This document shows positions 16,601 to 24,406 of a stretch of DNA of 53,819 bases, one piece after another. The stretch is taken from assembly GCA_041946965.1 (NCBI GenBank), contig JBHGBM010000063.1:1-53819 (forward strand), given 5' to 3'. The notes under the pieces were generated by a model. The model was not told the DNA's origin and ran no database searches. It saw only the letters and a list, made by a program, of their open reading frames with translations. Position numbers and translations under genes: made by a program. How positions within the stretch are numbered: position 1 is the first letter of the stretch; each line of letters opens with the position of its first letter. Origin of the DNA: JBHGBM01 sp041946965. GTDB taxonomy: Bacteria; Acidobacteriota; Terriglobia; Bryobacterales; Bryobacteraceae.

Positions 16601-16838
16601 CGCCGGCCGCAACACCATCCCGGGACCCTCCCGCTTCATCGCCAACGCTTCCTTCGGACGTTCCTTCCGCATGGCGGACACCCGCCGCACCATCGAACTC
16701 CGCCTGGAGGCCAACAACTGGCTCAACCACGCCAGCTACGGCGGGCTCAGCACGGTGGTGAACGCGTTGACCTACGGCCTGCCCACCTCCGTGCTTCCCA
16801 TGCGCAGCATGCAGGCTGTGATGAGGGTACGGTTCTGA
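13626..16838 (+). CDS. Oar-like outer-membrane beta-barrel with carboxypeptidase-regulatory domain
   Basis: A 1070-residue outer-membrane protein. A Sec signal (residues 1-18) is followed by a carboxypeptidase-regulatory-like fold (about 20-85: GLVRSLDQPIPGATVTATQ, TDDAGQYAFELTPG). A low-complexity Ala/Pro/Lys/Arg-rich segment spans about 95-240. A TonB-receptor-type barrel fills the rest (HGTAFLNLRNSALDARPYS, TFFFFNYTGGRSRNPYDN, DDWRMRPGFTLNAGIRYEYF) and ends in VMRVRF with the C-terminal Phe of outer-membrane barrels. I see no ordinary plug domain between regulatory domain and barrel. GTG 13626 is the best start; ATG 13650 would shorten the signal. Its TGA overlaps the next ATG. The transported substrate is unknown. 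Confidence 0.85.
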   Translation: MLRAILFFMLLCQATMAAQHSGLVRSLDQPIPGATVTATQGGAHLTAVTDDAGQYAFELTPGLWRFEVEIFGFEKAVRELEIKDQFPTTIDWILQLKGGAEAAPAEAAAGFQTLDLAQTAEPAPDPVVEAHALEEPAGGANEAFLVSGSLSSGLQDAPAEPEVKLKNEAPRKRKGETGSTGLAGYTASGPRVEGFAGAPEGRGAKARAAGKGAGVKPAPKSARGRGRRRTATSFGNKRPDPGSIHGTAFLNLRNSALDARPYSLSGQDVRRPSYAQMRFGFSAGGQLRIPKVIESERTFFFFNYTGGRSRNPYDNTITVPSPAERGGDFSQSVSRWPVEIFDPASGLPFPGNRIPAARFNPASAGLLEYIPAPNLPGRVQNFQFGASIRQDMNNYGVRLNQGIGRRDRLSFNFNRSGRGSAHAQPYGFLDDSGGGGFTSSASYVHNFGPRRVLTVTWNFSRNRTELVPYFAYRRNVADELGIEGASDEPVNWGPPNLSFTNFGGLSDGASSLRRDQTSTLQGSMLFVRKGHNVTVGGEFRRAQLNSRVYQGARGSFSFSGLITSDFDAKGQPLPGTGFDFADFLLGFPQSSNLRFGSENTYFRSSIYGFYAQDDWRMRPGFTLNAGIRYEYFPPFTEKRDRIANLDIAPGFTGVAVVTPGQSGPYSGEFPRGLVDPDKNNISPRIGFAWRPSGKKSTQVRGGYSVFYNGAIYREFPSRMASQPPFARTAHLTTSNARRITVQNGFAPGPSSTINNTFAVDRDYQVGYAQTFSLSVQHSFPHQLVADVGYLGTKGTRLDVQRLPNRAAPGSPLTAEQRRQIGNAVGFTFDTSSGNSIYHALQVRFTRRFSGGIAGNLLYTWSKSIDNVSTYGGGGVVVAQNDKDLRAERGLSSFDARHAVTAGYTLASPVGDHGLLRGGGWKMRALANWTLSGAFTISSGTPLTARVLGNQANSGGTGVVGSGRADASGEPVAGGRFFNLAAFAIPPAGRFGNAGRNTIPGPSRFIANASFGRSFRMADTRRTIELRLEANNWLNHASYGGLSTVVNALTYGLPTSVLPMRSMQAVMRVRF

Positions 16839-18913
16839 TGCGCGCATCAAGGCTTCTCGCTCTCGTCGTGATCGCCGCCGCGGCGCAGCAGGAGCCCGCC
16901 GTCAAATTCTCCACCTCCACCAACCTGGTGATCGTGAACGTGACCGTGCGCGACCGCCGCACGGGCAGGACCGTGGACGGCCTCTCCCGGAACGACTTCT
17001 CCATTTTTGAGGACGGCAAGGCGCAGCGGCTTTCGGTATTTGAAGTTCAGCGCGTGGTGGAGGAAAAGCCTCTTCCCAGGCTGGAACCGCTGCCGAAGCC
17101 CGGCCCGCTCGATGCGCCTCCGCCCCCCACCCCGCGCCAGACCGCCATCAACAGCGGCCCGGAAGTGCATCAGCAGTATCGCGACAAGCGGCTGCTGGTA
17201 TTGTTTTTCGATTTCTCCTCCATGCAGCCGCCGGACGAAATCCGCGCCCAGCAGGCCGCCCTCAAGTTCATCGAGCAGCAGATGACGTCCTCCGACATGG
17301 TCTCCATCATGACCTTCTCCTCCGGGGTGAAGGTGGAGCAGGATTTCACCAATGACCGCGAGCTGCTGCGCGAAATCGTCAACGGCTTCCGCATCGGCGA
17401 GATGAGCGACCTGGCGGCCGAGGGCGACGACGCCGACCCGGACGCGGGCGAGGACACCGGCGCCGCCTTCGTGGCCGACGAAGCCGAGTTCAACATCTTC
17501 AACACCGACCGCAAGCTGGCCGCGCTCGAATCCGCCGCCAAGAAACTGGCCGCGCTGCCGGAGAAGAAGGCGCTGGTCTATTTCTCGAGCGGCGCGGGCA
17601 AGACCGGCATCGAGAATCAATCGCAGCTTCGCGCCACCATCAACACGGCGGTGCGCTCGAACGTGGCCTTCTATCCCGTGGACGCGCGCGGCCTGACGGC
17701 GGTGGTCCCCGGCGGCGATGCCACCAAGTTCGCCCCCCGCGGGACGGGCATCTTCTCCGGCCACGCCCAGAACCAGGTGCGCGCGCGCATCATGGACCAG
17801 CAGGAGACCCTCACCTCGCTCGCCGCCGACACCGGCGGCAAAGCCTTCCTCGACAGCAACGACCTCTCGCTCGGCGTGGTGCAGGCGCAGCGCGACATCC
17901 GCAGCTATTACATCCTGGGCTACTACAGCACCAACGAGAAGCAGGACGGCCGCTTCCGCCGCATCCGGGTGCAGCTCGCGAACAATCTGAACGCGCGGCT
18001 CGACTACCGCTCCGGCTACTGGGGCAACAAGGTGTTCAACGCCTTCACCGCCGAAGACCGCGAGCGGCAGCTCACCGAGGCGCTCAACCTCGGCAACCCC
18101 GTCACGGACCTGCCGCTGGCCATGGAGGTCGATTACTTCCGCATCTCCGAAGGCCGCTACTTCGTTCCGGTCTCCATCAAGATCCCCGGTTCCAAGATCA
18201 CGCTGTCGCCGAAGGAGACCACCGAGTTCGACTTCATCGGGCAGGTGCAGGACGAGCGCCGCAAGACCGCCGGCAGCGTGCGCGACGGCGTGAAGATCAA
18301 GCTCACCGAAACCGACGCGGCCAGCCTCGCCAAACGCAATGTCCAGTACGACACCGGCTTCGTGCTCGCGCCCGGCGCTTACCGGATGAAGTTCGTCGCG
18401 CGCGAAAACCACAGCGGCCAGCTCGGCACCTTCGAGACGCGCTTCACCGTCCCCGACCTCGATGCGCAAGACGACGCCCTGCGAGTCAGCTCCGTGGTGT
18501 GGAGCAGCCAGCGCGTGCCGCTCACCCAGGCCGTGGGCGCCGCCGACAAGCAGAAGAAGCTGCAAGCCGCCAACCCGCTGGTTTACGAAGGCCAGAAGCT
18601 GATCCCCTCCATCACCCGCGTCTTCCGCAAGGACCAGAGCGTTTACGTCTACTGCGAGGTCTACGACCCCGCCGGCGACCCGCCCAGTGTGAGCGCCGCC
18701 GTGACGCTGTTCGACTCCCGCCGCAAGGTCTTCGAGTCCGCTCCCGTACGGATCACTCAGCCGCACCCGCAGCGCGAAGGAACTCTGCCCGTGCAGTTCC
18801 AACTGCCCCTGGCGAAGCTGTCGCCGGGCCGCTACACCAGCCAGATCAACCTCATCGACGAAACCGGCCGCCGCTTCGCATTTCCCCGCGCAACGCTTGT
18901 CGTGTTGCGTTAG
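16838..18913 (+). CDS. VWFA-related acidobacterial-type protein
   Basis: A 691-residue exported protein with an N-terminal signal (residues 1-17). An adhesin-like beta-domain follows (about 24-70: NLVIVNVTVRDRRTG, SRNDFSIFEDGKAQRLSVF). A von Willebrand factor A-like domain starts at about residue 117 (RLLVLFFDFSSMQ, MVSIMTFSS, KALVYFSSG); its metal site reads DFSSM rather than DxSxS. A C-terminal beta-rich region completes it. The RTG.V.GL...DF.IFEDGK.Q pattern is typical of the VWFA-related acidobacterial family. It begins in the TGATG overlap with the Oar-like gene, so both are made together, probably as a cell-surface pair. Ligand unknown. Confidence 0.85.
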   Translation: MRASRLLALVVIAAAAQQEPAVKFSTSTNLVIVNVTVRDRRTGRTVDGLSRNDFSIFEDGKAQRLSVFEVQRVVEEKPLPRLEPLPKPGPLDAPPPPTPRQTAINSGPEVHQQYRDKRLLVLFFDFSSMQPPDEIRAQQAALKFIEQQMTSSDMVSIMTFSSGVKVEQDFTNDRELLREIVNGFRIGEMSDLAAEGDDADPDAGEDTGAAFVADEAEFNIFNTDRKLAALESAAKKLAALPEKKALVYFSSGAGKTGIENQSQLRATINTAVRSNVAFYPVDARGLTAVVPGGDATKFAPRGTGIFSGHAQNQVRARIMDQQETLTSLAADTGGKAFLDSNDLSLGVVQAQRDIRSYYILGYYSTNEKQDGRFRRIRVQLANNLNARLDYRSGYWGNKVFNAFTAEDRERQLTEALNLGNPVTDLPLAMEVDYFRISEGRYFVPVSIKIPGSKITLSPKETTEFDFIGQVQDERRKTAGSVRDGVKIKLTETDAASLAKRNVQYDTGFVLAPGAYRMKFVARENHSGQLGTFETRFTVPDLDAQDDALRVSSVVWSSQRVPLTQAVGAADKQKKLQAANPLVYEGQKLIPSITRVFRKDQSVYVYCEVYDPAGDPPSVSAAVTLFDSRRKVFESAPVRITQPHPQREGTLPVQFQLPLAKLSPGRYTSQINLIDETGRRFAFPRATLVVLR

Positions 18914-18923
18914 GTATCTTTGA

Positions 18924-18956
18924 AACCTTCCTCAAGGTTGAAGAATCTTAATTCTT
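18924..18956. repeat. Two tandem AT-rich 6-bp hairpins
   Basis: AACCTT (18924-18929) pairs with AAGGTT (18934-18939), and AAGAAT (18941-18946) pairs with ATTCTT (18951-18956). Each has a 4-base loop and a perfect stem. The spacer is much poorer in GC than its surroundings. They sit between the VWA gene stop and the S2P protease start and could be a weak processing or attenuation element. Confidence 0.4.
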
Positions 18957-18963
18957 GAAAGCT

Positions 18964-20079
18964 ATGAAGTGGTCATGGAAACTCGGTAAATTCGCCGGTG
19001 TCGATCTGTACGTCCACATGACGTTTGTCCTGTTCCTGGGCTTCATCGTGCTCACACACCTGATGTCGGGACGGGGGATAGAGACAACTGTCGGGGGCGT
19101 CGGCTTCATCCTTGCAATCTTCGCCTCCGTGCTGCTGCATGAGTATGGGCACGCGCTGGCCGCGCGGAAGTACGGCATTCAAACGCGCGATATTACCCTG
19201 CTGCCTATAGGCGGCGTGGCGCGGCTGGAGCGCATGCCGGAAGACCCGAAGCAGGAACTCTGGGTGGCGCTCGCGGGACCGGCGGTTAATGTCGCAATCG
19301 CCGCGGTCCTGTTCGCATGGCTCACCCTGAGTAATACACTCGAGCCGCTCGGGCGGCTCAGCATCACCGCCGGCTCGTTCGTGGAGCGCATCATGGCGGG
19401 AAACATCGTGCTGGTCCTGTTCAACCTGATTCCCGCGTTCCCCATGGACGGCGGCCGCGTGCTGCGCGCGATCCTCGCTTCCCGCATGGACTACACGCGG
19501 GCTACGCAGATCGCCGCCGCGCTCGGCCAGGGCTCGGCGTTTGTGCTGGGCTTTGCCGGCCTGTTCTACAACCCTTTCCTCATGTTCGTGGCTTTGTTCG
19601 TATGGATCGGCGCCGCCCAGGAATCCGGCATGGTGCAGATGAGGGCCGCTTTCGGCGGCACGCCCGTTGCGAAAGCCATGCTCACGGATTTCCGGACGCT
19701 CGGCCCCTACGATACGCTCGGGGACGCCGTGGAACTGATTTTGCGCGGTTCACAACAGGATTTTCCGGTGCTCCAGGGTTCGGCGGTGGTGGGGATTCTA
19801 ACCCGGGCGGACTTGCTGATCGGCCTGGCACGGCTCGGCGCGTCAGCGCCGGTATCCAGCGTGATGCGGCGCGAATTCGAATCCGCGGATTCCTCGGAAA
19901 TGCTGGAGTCCGTATTCACGCGCCTTCAGGCCTGCAACTGCCATACCCTGCCAGCGATGCATGATGGCCGCCTCGTCGGACTCGTCACCATGGATAACCT
20001 CGGCGAATTCCTGATGATCGAGACGGCGCTGCGCGGCGGCAAGGCGGGGGTGACGGAAAAGCTCCCGGCCGCGGCATAA
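18964..20079 (+). CDS. Site-2-protease family (M50) metalloprotease with CBS domains
   Basis: A 371-residue membrane protease. Transmembrane helices flank the zinc site LLHEYGHALAARKYG (H59, E60, H63), and the third ligand lies in NLIPAFPMDGGR (Asp162). The C-terminal third (about 230-350) is a CBS-domain pair (AMLTDFRTLGPYDTLGDAVELIL, RADLLIGLARL, ALPAMHDGRLVGLVTM-like strands), which in relatives binds adenine nucleotides and tunes activity. Such enzymes cut membrane-bound substrates, often anti-sigma factors. I chose ATG 18964; a TTG nine bases upstream is in frame. GAAAG lies 4 bases before the ATG. It ends one base before terC begins, so the two are in one operon. Confidence 0.93.
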   Translation: MKWSWKLGKFAGVDLYVHMTFVLFLGFIVLTHLMSGRGIETTVGGVGFILAIFASVLLHEYGHALAARKYGIQTRDITLLPIGGVARLERMPEDPKQELWVALAGPAVNVAIAAVLFAWLTLSNTLEPLGRLSITAGSFVERIMAGNIVLVLFNLIPAFPMDGGRVLRAILASRMDYTRATQIAAALGQGSAFVLGFAGLFYNPFLMFVALFVWIGAAQESGMVQMRAAFGGTPVAKAMLTDFRTLGPYDTLGDAVELILRGSQQDFPVLQGSAVVGILTRADLLIGLARLGASAPVSSVMRREFESADSSEMLESVFTRLQACNCHTLPAMHDGRLVGLVTMDNLGEFLMIETALRGGKAGVTEKLPAAA

Positions 20080-20080
20080 C

Positions 20081-21067
20081 ATGCTCTTCCCCTTCTCGGA
20101 ATACTGGTGGTTCTATCTGGCTTTTACCGGCCTGGTGCTGGGGCTGCTGGCGCTCGACCTCGGCGTCTTTCACCGAAAAGCTCACGCGGTCGGCTTCCGC
20201 GAGGCGGCTGCCTGGACCGTGGTGTGGATCGCGCTGGCGCTGGTGTTCAATTTCCTGTTTTACGGGTACGCGCAGGCGAAGTTTCCCGCCGGTCCCGGCG
20301 TCGCGGAGCAGGTGGGGCTCGAGTTCCTCACAGGCTACCTGGTGGAGAAGTCGCTGTCGGTCGACAACATCTTCGTCTTCGTGCTGGTATTCCGGTATTT
20401 CTCCATCCCGGCCGCACACCAGCACAGGGTGCTGTTCTTCGGCATCATCGGCGCACTGGTTTTCCGCGCGATTTTCATCGCCATTGGCAGCGTCCTGATG
20501 GACTACGCCTGGGTGGTCCTCCTGTTCGGCGTCTTCCTCATCCTCACCGGGCTGAAGATGCTGTTCGTGCCCGGCACGGGAATCCATCCGGAGAAGAACC
20601 CCCTGATCCGCCTCTTCCGCAAGTTCGTTCCGGTGACGCCGAACCTGGACGGGCAGCGCTTCTTCGTGCGCATCAACAAGGTGTGGCACGCCACGCCGCT
20701 GTTCGTCGCGCTGCTGTTCCTGGAAGCGACCGACATCATCTTCGCGGTGGACTCGGTGCCGGCCATCTTCGCCCTCACCAGCGAGCCCCTCATCGTGTTC
20801 ACCTCGAACGTCTTCGCCATTCTCGGGCTGCGTGCCATGTACTTCCTGCTGGCCGGAGCGATCGAGAAGTTCTACCTGCTGAAGTACGGCCTGGCGCTGG
20901 TGCTGATCTTCGTGGGACTCAAAATGGCGTGGCTCAACCACGCCTTCGGCGGCAAGTTCCCCATCACGGTCTCCCTGGGGATCATCGCGGGACTGGTGGC
21001 GCTATCGATCACGGCGTCGCTGCTGTTTCCGAAGGCCGCGCCGGATCAAAGCACCAGCATCGGATGA
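20081..21067 (+). CDS. TerC/Alx-family integral membrane protein
   Basis: A 328-residue inner-membrane protein with about eight or nine hydrophobic helices. The family signatures EKSLSVDNIFVFVL and FLEATDIIFAVDSVPAIFAL are present, each with acidic residues inside the membrane that are thought to handle divalent metals. Relatives include E. coli Alx (manganese export, alkaline induced) and TerC of tellurite resistance operons; no other ter gene is nearby, so Alx-like metal homeostasis is more likely. The start lies one base after the S2P protease stop. The 3' end overlaps the converging truB by 22 bases. Confidence 0.92.
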   Translation: MLFPFSEYWWFYLAFTGLVLGLLALDLGVFHRKAHAVGFREAAAWTVVWIALALVFNFLFYGYAQAKFPAGPGVAEQVGLEFLTGYLVEKSLSVDNIFVFVLVFRYFSIPAAHQHRVLFFGIIGALVFRAIFIAIGSVLMDYAWVVLLFGVFLILTGLKMLFVPGTGIHPEKNPLIRLFRKFVPVTPNLDGQRFFVRINKVWHATPLFVALLFLEATDIIFAVDSVPAIFALTSEPLIVFTSNVFAILGLRAMYFLLAGAIEKFYLLKYGLALVLIFVGLKMAWLNHAFGGKFPITVSLGIIAGLVALSITASLLFPKAAPDQSTSIG

Positions 21068-21927
21068 TATAGATTCGGCAGCACCGCTTCGCCGATGGCG
21101 ACGAGTTCGCCCGAGCGCGATACGGCTTTCACGTACTTGCCCGGCTGCTGCGCGCGGAACGGCGACACCGGGAAGTTCCGCCCGTGGCGGATCTGGTTGA
21201 TCACCGGCTCGTCCACCACGATGGCGGGAAAATCCGGCAGCAGGTGCGAAGCGGGCACCAGCGCTTCCGCCAGCCGGTCCTGCTCCGCCAGCGCGGCAAG
21301 CTGCTCGAGCGTCTTTGCCTGCTCGCGTTGAAACTCGCCCGAACCGGTGCGGCACAAAGCCGCCAGGTGCGCGCCGCAACCCAGCGCCTGCCCGAGATCG
21401 TGCGCCACCGAGCGCATGTAGGTGCCTCCGGAGCAATGCGCCCGCAGCCTGGCTTCCCGCCCTTCGAGCCCGAGCAGCTCCAGTTCGTACACGTGAACCC
21501 GCACGGGCGCCAGTTCCACGGCGAGGTTCTTCCGCGCCAGCTCATAAGCCCGCACTCCATCCACCTTCTTGGCCGAAACCGGCGGCGGCGTCTGCATGAA
21601 TTCGCCGCGGAATTTCTCCATGGCGTGAAGCAGGTCCTCGCGCGAGAACTCCGGATCCACCTCGGGCCCCAGCGGCTTTCCCTCGCCGTCGTAGGTATCG
21701 GTGGCAAAGCCGAACCGCACCACGGCTTCGTAGATCTTGTCGCTGCGGGTGTAGAACTGCGCCAGGCGCGTGGCGCGGCCGATGACCAGCGGTAGAACGC
21801 CGGTGGCCGCGGGGTCCAGCGTGCCAAGGTGGCCGATCTTCCTGGTCTTGGCGATCCGCCGCATCCTGGCCACCACGTCGTGCGAGGTCCACCCCCGCGC
21901 CTTATCGACTACGATGACTCCGTCCAC
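21046..21927 (-). CDS. truB: tRNA pseudouridine(55) synthase TruB
   Basis: A 293-residue enzyme that converts U55 of tRNAs to pseudouridine. It opens with DGVIVVDKARGWTSHDVV, and the catalytic Asp38 is in GHLGTLDPAATGVLP. The motifs Y(T)RSDKIYEA, CSGGTYMRSVAHDLG and a C-terminal PUA-like part (GKYVKAVSRSGELVAIGEAV) complete the family pattern. The start is GTG 21927, which follows directly on the TAG of the M28 peptidase gene with no spacer. Cytoplasmic. It converges on terC with 22 bases of overlap. Confidence 0.96.
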   Translation of the reverse strand: MDGVIVVDKARGWTSHDVVARMRRIAKTRKIGHLGTLDPAATGVLPLVIGRATRLAQFYTRSDKIYEAVVRFGFATDTYDGEGKPLGPEVDPEFSREDLLHAMEKFRGEFMQTPPPVSAKKVDGVRAYELARKNLAVELAPVRVHVYELELLGLEGREARLRAHCSGGTYMRSVAHDLGQALGCGAHLAALCRTGSGEFQREQAKTLEQLAALAEQDRLAEALVPASHLLPDFPAIVVDEPVINQIRHGRNFPVSPFRAQQPGKYVKAVSRSGELVAIGEAVLPNLYHPMLVL

Positions 21928-22800
21928 CTAGCGATGTCCTTCCAGTTGCCCCAGCACGTCCAGCAGCACCGTTCCCACCACCTCGAAGCTGTGCGCGCTG
22001 AGCTTGTCCATGGTGTCTTCGGGCGTGTGCCAGTAGGTCTTGTCGAAATCGATCAGGTCGAGCGCCGGTGCGCCCAGGCGAAGGAACGGCATGTGATCGT
22101 CTTCCGTCGCTCCGCCCGTGTCCATGAAATACTTGCCGTACCCGAGCCGGCTGGCCGTGTCCCACACCAGTTTGCGCAGCCACGCCGTCGAGTTGTACTC
22201 CTGCATGATGTTGAGGTTCCTGTCGCCGATCATGTCCACGTTGATGATGGCCTTGAACCGCGCCAGCGTGCCGTTGGACATCCACTTCCGCGCCAGGTGG
22301 CGGCTGCCGTAGATGCCGTTGGTGTCGCTCCACTCGCCGAAAGCTTCCTCGCCGTCGAACCAGACCAGGTAGATGTCGTCCTTGTGATCGCGGCCCTGGA
22401 GCGCCGCGGCCATTTCCAGCAGGAAGCCCGTGGAGGAACCGCCGTCGTCCGCACCCACGAAGCGGATTTCCGGCATGCGCTTGGTGTCGTAGTGCCCCGT
22501 AATGGCCACCGCGCGCCCGGACCTTCCCGGGAAGACCGCGATGAGGTTCTTCATCGGCACCGCGCCGATGGGTGTTTGCGCCGTGAAGGCATCCTCTTCG
22601 ATGCGGCAGCCGCGCAGCTTCAACTCGCCGAGGATCCGGGCCTGCAACGCGCGAATGGCTGCGGAGCCGGGCGGACGCGGGCCCAGCGCCACCGCGCGCC
22701 GCGTGTACTCTAAGGCGCGTGCGCCGCTGAATTCGCGCGCTTCGCCTCCACACGCCAGCGCCAGCGCGCCCGCAATCAGGATGGCTTTCTGGCAACGCAT
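21928..22800 (-). CDS. Secreted M28-family metallopeptidase / glutaminyl cyclase-like
   Basis: A 290-residue zinc protein. An N-terminal signal (CQKAILIAGALALACGGEA) suggests export, possibly as a lipoprotein. Zinc ligands are visible in order: TGHYDTK (His), GADDGGSS (Asp), WFDGEEAF (Glu-Glu), NVDMIGD (Asp) and YWHTPEDT (His). The layout resembles both M28 aminopeptidases and bacterial glutaminyl-peptide cyclotransferases; sequence alone does not separate them. I chose ATG 22800, which gives the signal peptide; an upstream extension lies inside the methyltransferase gene. Its start overlaps the end of that gene by 25 bases. Confidence 0.88.
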   Translation of the reverse strand: MRCQKAILIAGALALACGGEAREFSGARALEYTRRAVALGPRPPGSAAIRALQARILGELKLRGCRIEEDAFTAQTPIGAVPMKNLIAVFPGRSGRAVAITGHYDTKRMPEIRFVGADDGGSSTGFLLEMAAALQGRDHKDDIYLVWFDGEEAFGEWSDTNGIYGSRHLARKWMSNGTLARFKAIINVDMIGDRNLNIMQEYNSTAWLRKLVWDTASRLGYGKYFMDTGGATEDDHMPFLRLGAPALDLIDFDKTYWHTPEDTMDKLSAHSFEVVGTVLLDVLGQLEGHR

Positions 22801-23471
22801 ATATAGCCGAGTGTGAAGTTGCGGTCCCGGTCGAGGGAATCCAGGCAGGGCAGCACCAGCGCCGGAGGCACGAGCATCACCGCGGCTGGGAGGAACCAGA
22901 TCCACCGGCGCCCGCCTGCAAAGAATTGTAACCCGTTGAGCATGCGCCGGGCCAGCAGGCGGAAATAGCCGCCCACGGGGCGTATCTCCACCGGCTCCAA
23001 CCCCGCCTTGCCGAGCAGGTATTCAAGCCCGTGGCGCGTGTAACGGTAGTAATCGTGCGGCGACTGGTGGACCTCCCACTCGTGCGGCGCCGCCAGCAGC
23101 AGCCTCCCGCCCGGCGCGAGCGCCCGCGCGATCTCGCCTAGCACGCAGGCGGGTTCCCGCACGTGCTCCAGCGTGACAATGTGAATGGCGGCCTCGAACG
23201 CGCCGCCGCGGAAAGGCAGCGCCGCAAGGTCCGCGATGACGTCCAGGCGCGAGTAGTTCCAGCGCGGGTCGCCCACCGCCAGGTCCACCCCCACCGCGCG
23301 CTTGAAGTAACGCGCGTATTGGCCTTCTCCGGCGCCTGCGTCCAGCACCCGCGCTTCCGGCGCCAACGAGCTTGCGAAGGCCGCCACCGCTTCCTCGATG
23401 GCCGCTTCGAAGTGCAGTACCCAGCGGCGCAAAGGACGCGGAAGCCATTGTGCGGCGGCGCTGTACCTCAT
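22776..23471 (-). CDS. Class I SAM-dependent methyltransferase
   Basis: A 231-residue protein with the Rossmann methyltransferase motif I VLDAGAGEGQYARYF, motif II VDLAVGD, and the post-motif IHIVTLEHVREPACVL and APGGRLLLAAPHEWEVHQ. A hydrophobic C-terminal stretch (FLPAAVMLVPPALVLPCL) suggests membrane association. It starts at ATG 23471 inside an ATGA overlap with the gene before. Together with the second methyltransferase and the GT2 gene it forms a coupled three-gene set, likely for decorating a lipid-linked or surface glycan; the acceptor is unknown. Confidence 0.85.
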   Translation of the reverse strand: MRYSAAAQWLPRPLRRWVLHFEAAIEEAVAAFASSLAPEARVLDAGAGEGQYARYFKRAVGVDLAVGDPRWNYSRLDVIADLAALPFRGGAFEAAIHIVTLEHVREPACVLGEIARALAPGGRLLLAAPHEWEVHQSPHDYYRYTRHGLEYLLGKAGLEPVEIRPVGGYFRLLARRMLNGLQFFAGGRRWIWFLPAAVMLVPPALVLPCLDSLDRDRNFTLGYICVARKPS

Positions 23472-24406
23472 ACCCGCCGCGCCTCCAGCATCACCGTGGA
23501 CCCGGCGCGGAATGCCGCCTCGGCCGCCGCGAACGGCAACGCCCCCAGCACCAGCGCGAAGTACACCGCGTCCTTCGCCAGCTTGCCCCATGCGCTTTCC
23601 GGCACGCGGCGGATGCGCCGCGCCATCGGGTCTAGCCGCGGGGCCAGGCTGCTGGCCAGTCCGGCGGGGTTGTCGCGGAGCGAAAAGTGTTTCTCACGCA
23701 ATACGTTAAACCCGCAATCCTCAACCAGCGCTTTCAAATCCGATGCCCGAAAAGTGCCCAGGTGCCGCGGCACGTCAATGCCCGTCCACGCCCGGCCCAG
23801 CAGCCGGAACTGCCAGCATGCCGCATTGGGTGCCTGCACCACCAGACGGCCGCCCGGCTTGAGCAGAGCGTGCGCGGCGCGCAGATAGGCGCGCGGATCG
23901 CGCAGGTGCTCCACAACGTGAAACATGGTAACGGCCGCGCAGCAGCCCTCGCGCAGCGGCGCGTGTTCGAGCGAGCCGCACACCGCCACCACCCCGTCGC
24001 GTTCCGCCGCGATGGCCGCCGCCTCCACCGAAAGGTCCAATCCCACCGCCCGGTAACCGTCCCGCGCCAGCATGCCGAGCAGCAAACCGCCGCCGCAACC
24101 CACATCGAGCACCGGCCCGGGCGGGCAATCCCTCAAGGCGCGCTCCACGAAGGCGATGTGATCTCGCAGCACCAGGCGGCGGTACGCCTCTTCGAGCCGC
24201 GAAGCCGCGGTGCGGTCCGGAGCAAACCAGTAATTCGCCGGATAATACGCGGGCAATTCCGAGGCGGCGGGCAGTGGGTCGAGTTGCAGCAGCCCACAGC
24301 GCGCGCAGGCGGCGATCTGAAAACGCTTCTCCGTGACCCCATACAACCGGTCGCCCGCCGTAAACCGCGGCGCCAGAGCCGCGTGCCCGCACATCAGGCA
24401 GCTCAC
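23468..24406 (-). CDS. Zinc-ribbon SAM methyltransferase
   Basis: A 312-residue methyltransferase with an N-terminal zinc-ribbon-like part (CLMCG at residues 3-7 and CARCG near 35), as in many sugar or nucleotide-sugar C-methyltransferase-like enzymes. Motif I is VLDVGCGGGLLLGML, followed by GLDLSVEAAAIA and FHVVEHLRDP. The GTG start at 24406 overlaps the glycosyltransferase stop as GTGA. A longer in-frame extension to 24793 lies inside the glycosyltransferase gene and is not conserved-looking. A hydrophobic segment near the C-terminus (YFALVLGALPFAAAEAAF) suggests membrane contact. Role in surface polysaccharide modification is inferred from its neighbour. Confidence 0.86.
   Translation of the reverse strand: MSCLMCGHAALAPRFTAGDRLYGVTEKRFQIAACARCGLLQLDPLPAASELPAYYPANYWFAPDRTAASRLEEAYRRLVLRDHIAFVERALRDCPPGPVLDVGCGGGLLLGMLARDGYRAVGLDLSVEAAAIAAERDGVVAVCGSLEHAPLREGCCAAVTMFHVVEHLRDPRAYLRAAHALLKPGGRLVVQAPNAACWQFRLLGRAWTGIDVPRHLGTFRASDLKALVEDCGFNVLREKHFSLRDNPAGLASSLAPRLDPMARRIRRVPESAWGKLAKDAVYFALVLGALPFAAAEAAFRAGSTVMLEARRV

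Noticed and set aside
20081..21067. Tellurite resistance gene
   Set aside because: TerC-family membership alone does not imply it; no other ter gene is near. Metal homeostasis of the Alx type is more likely.
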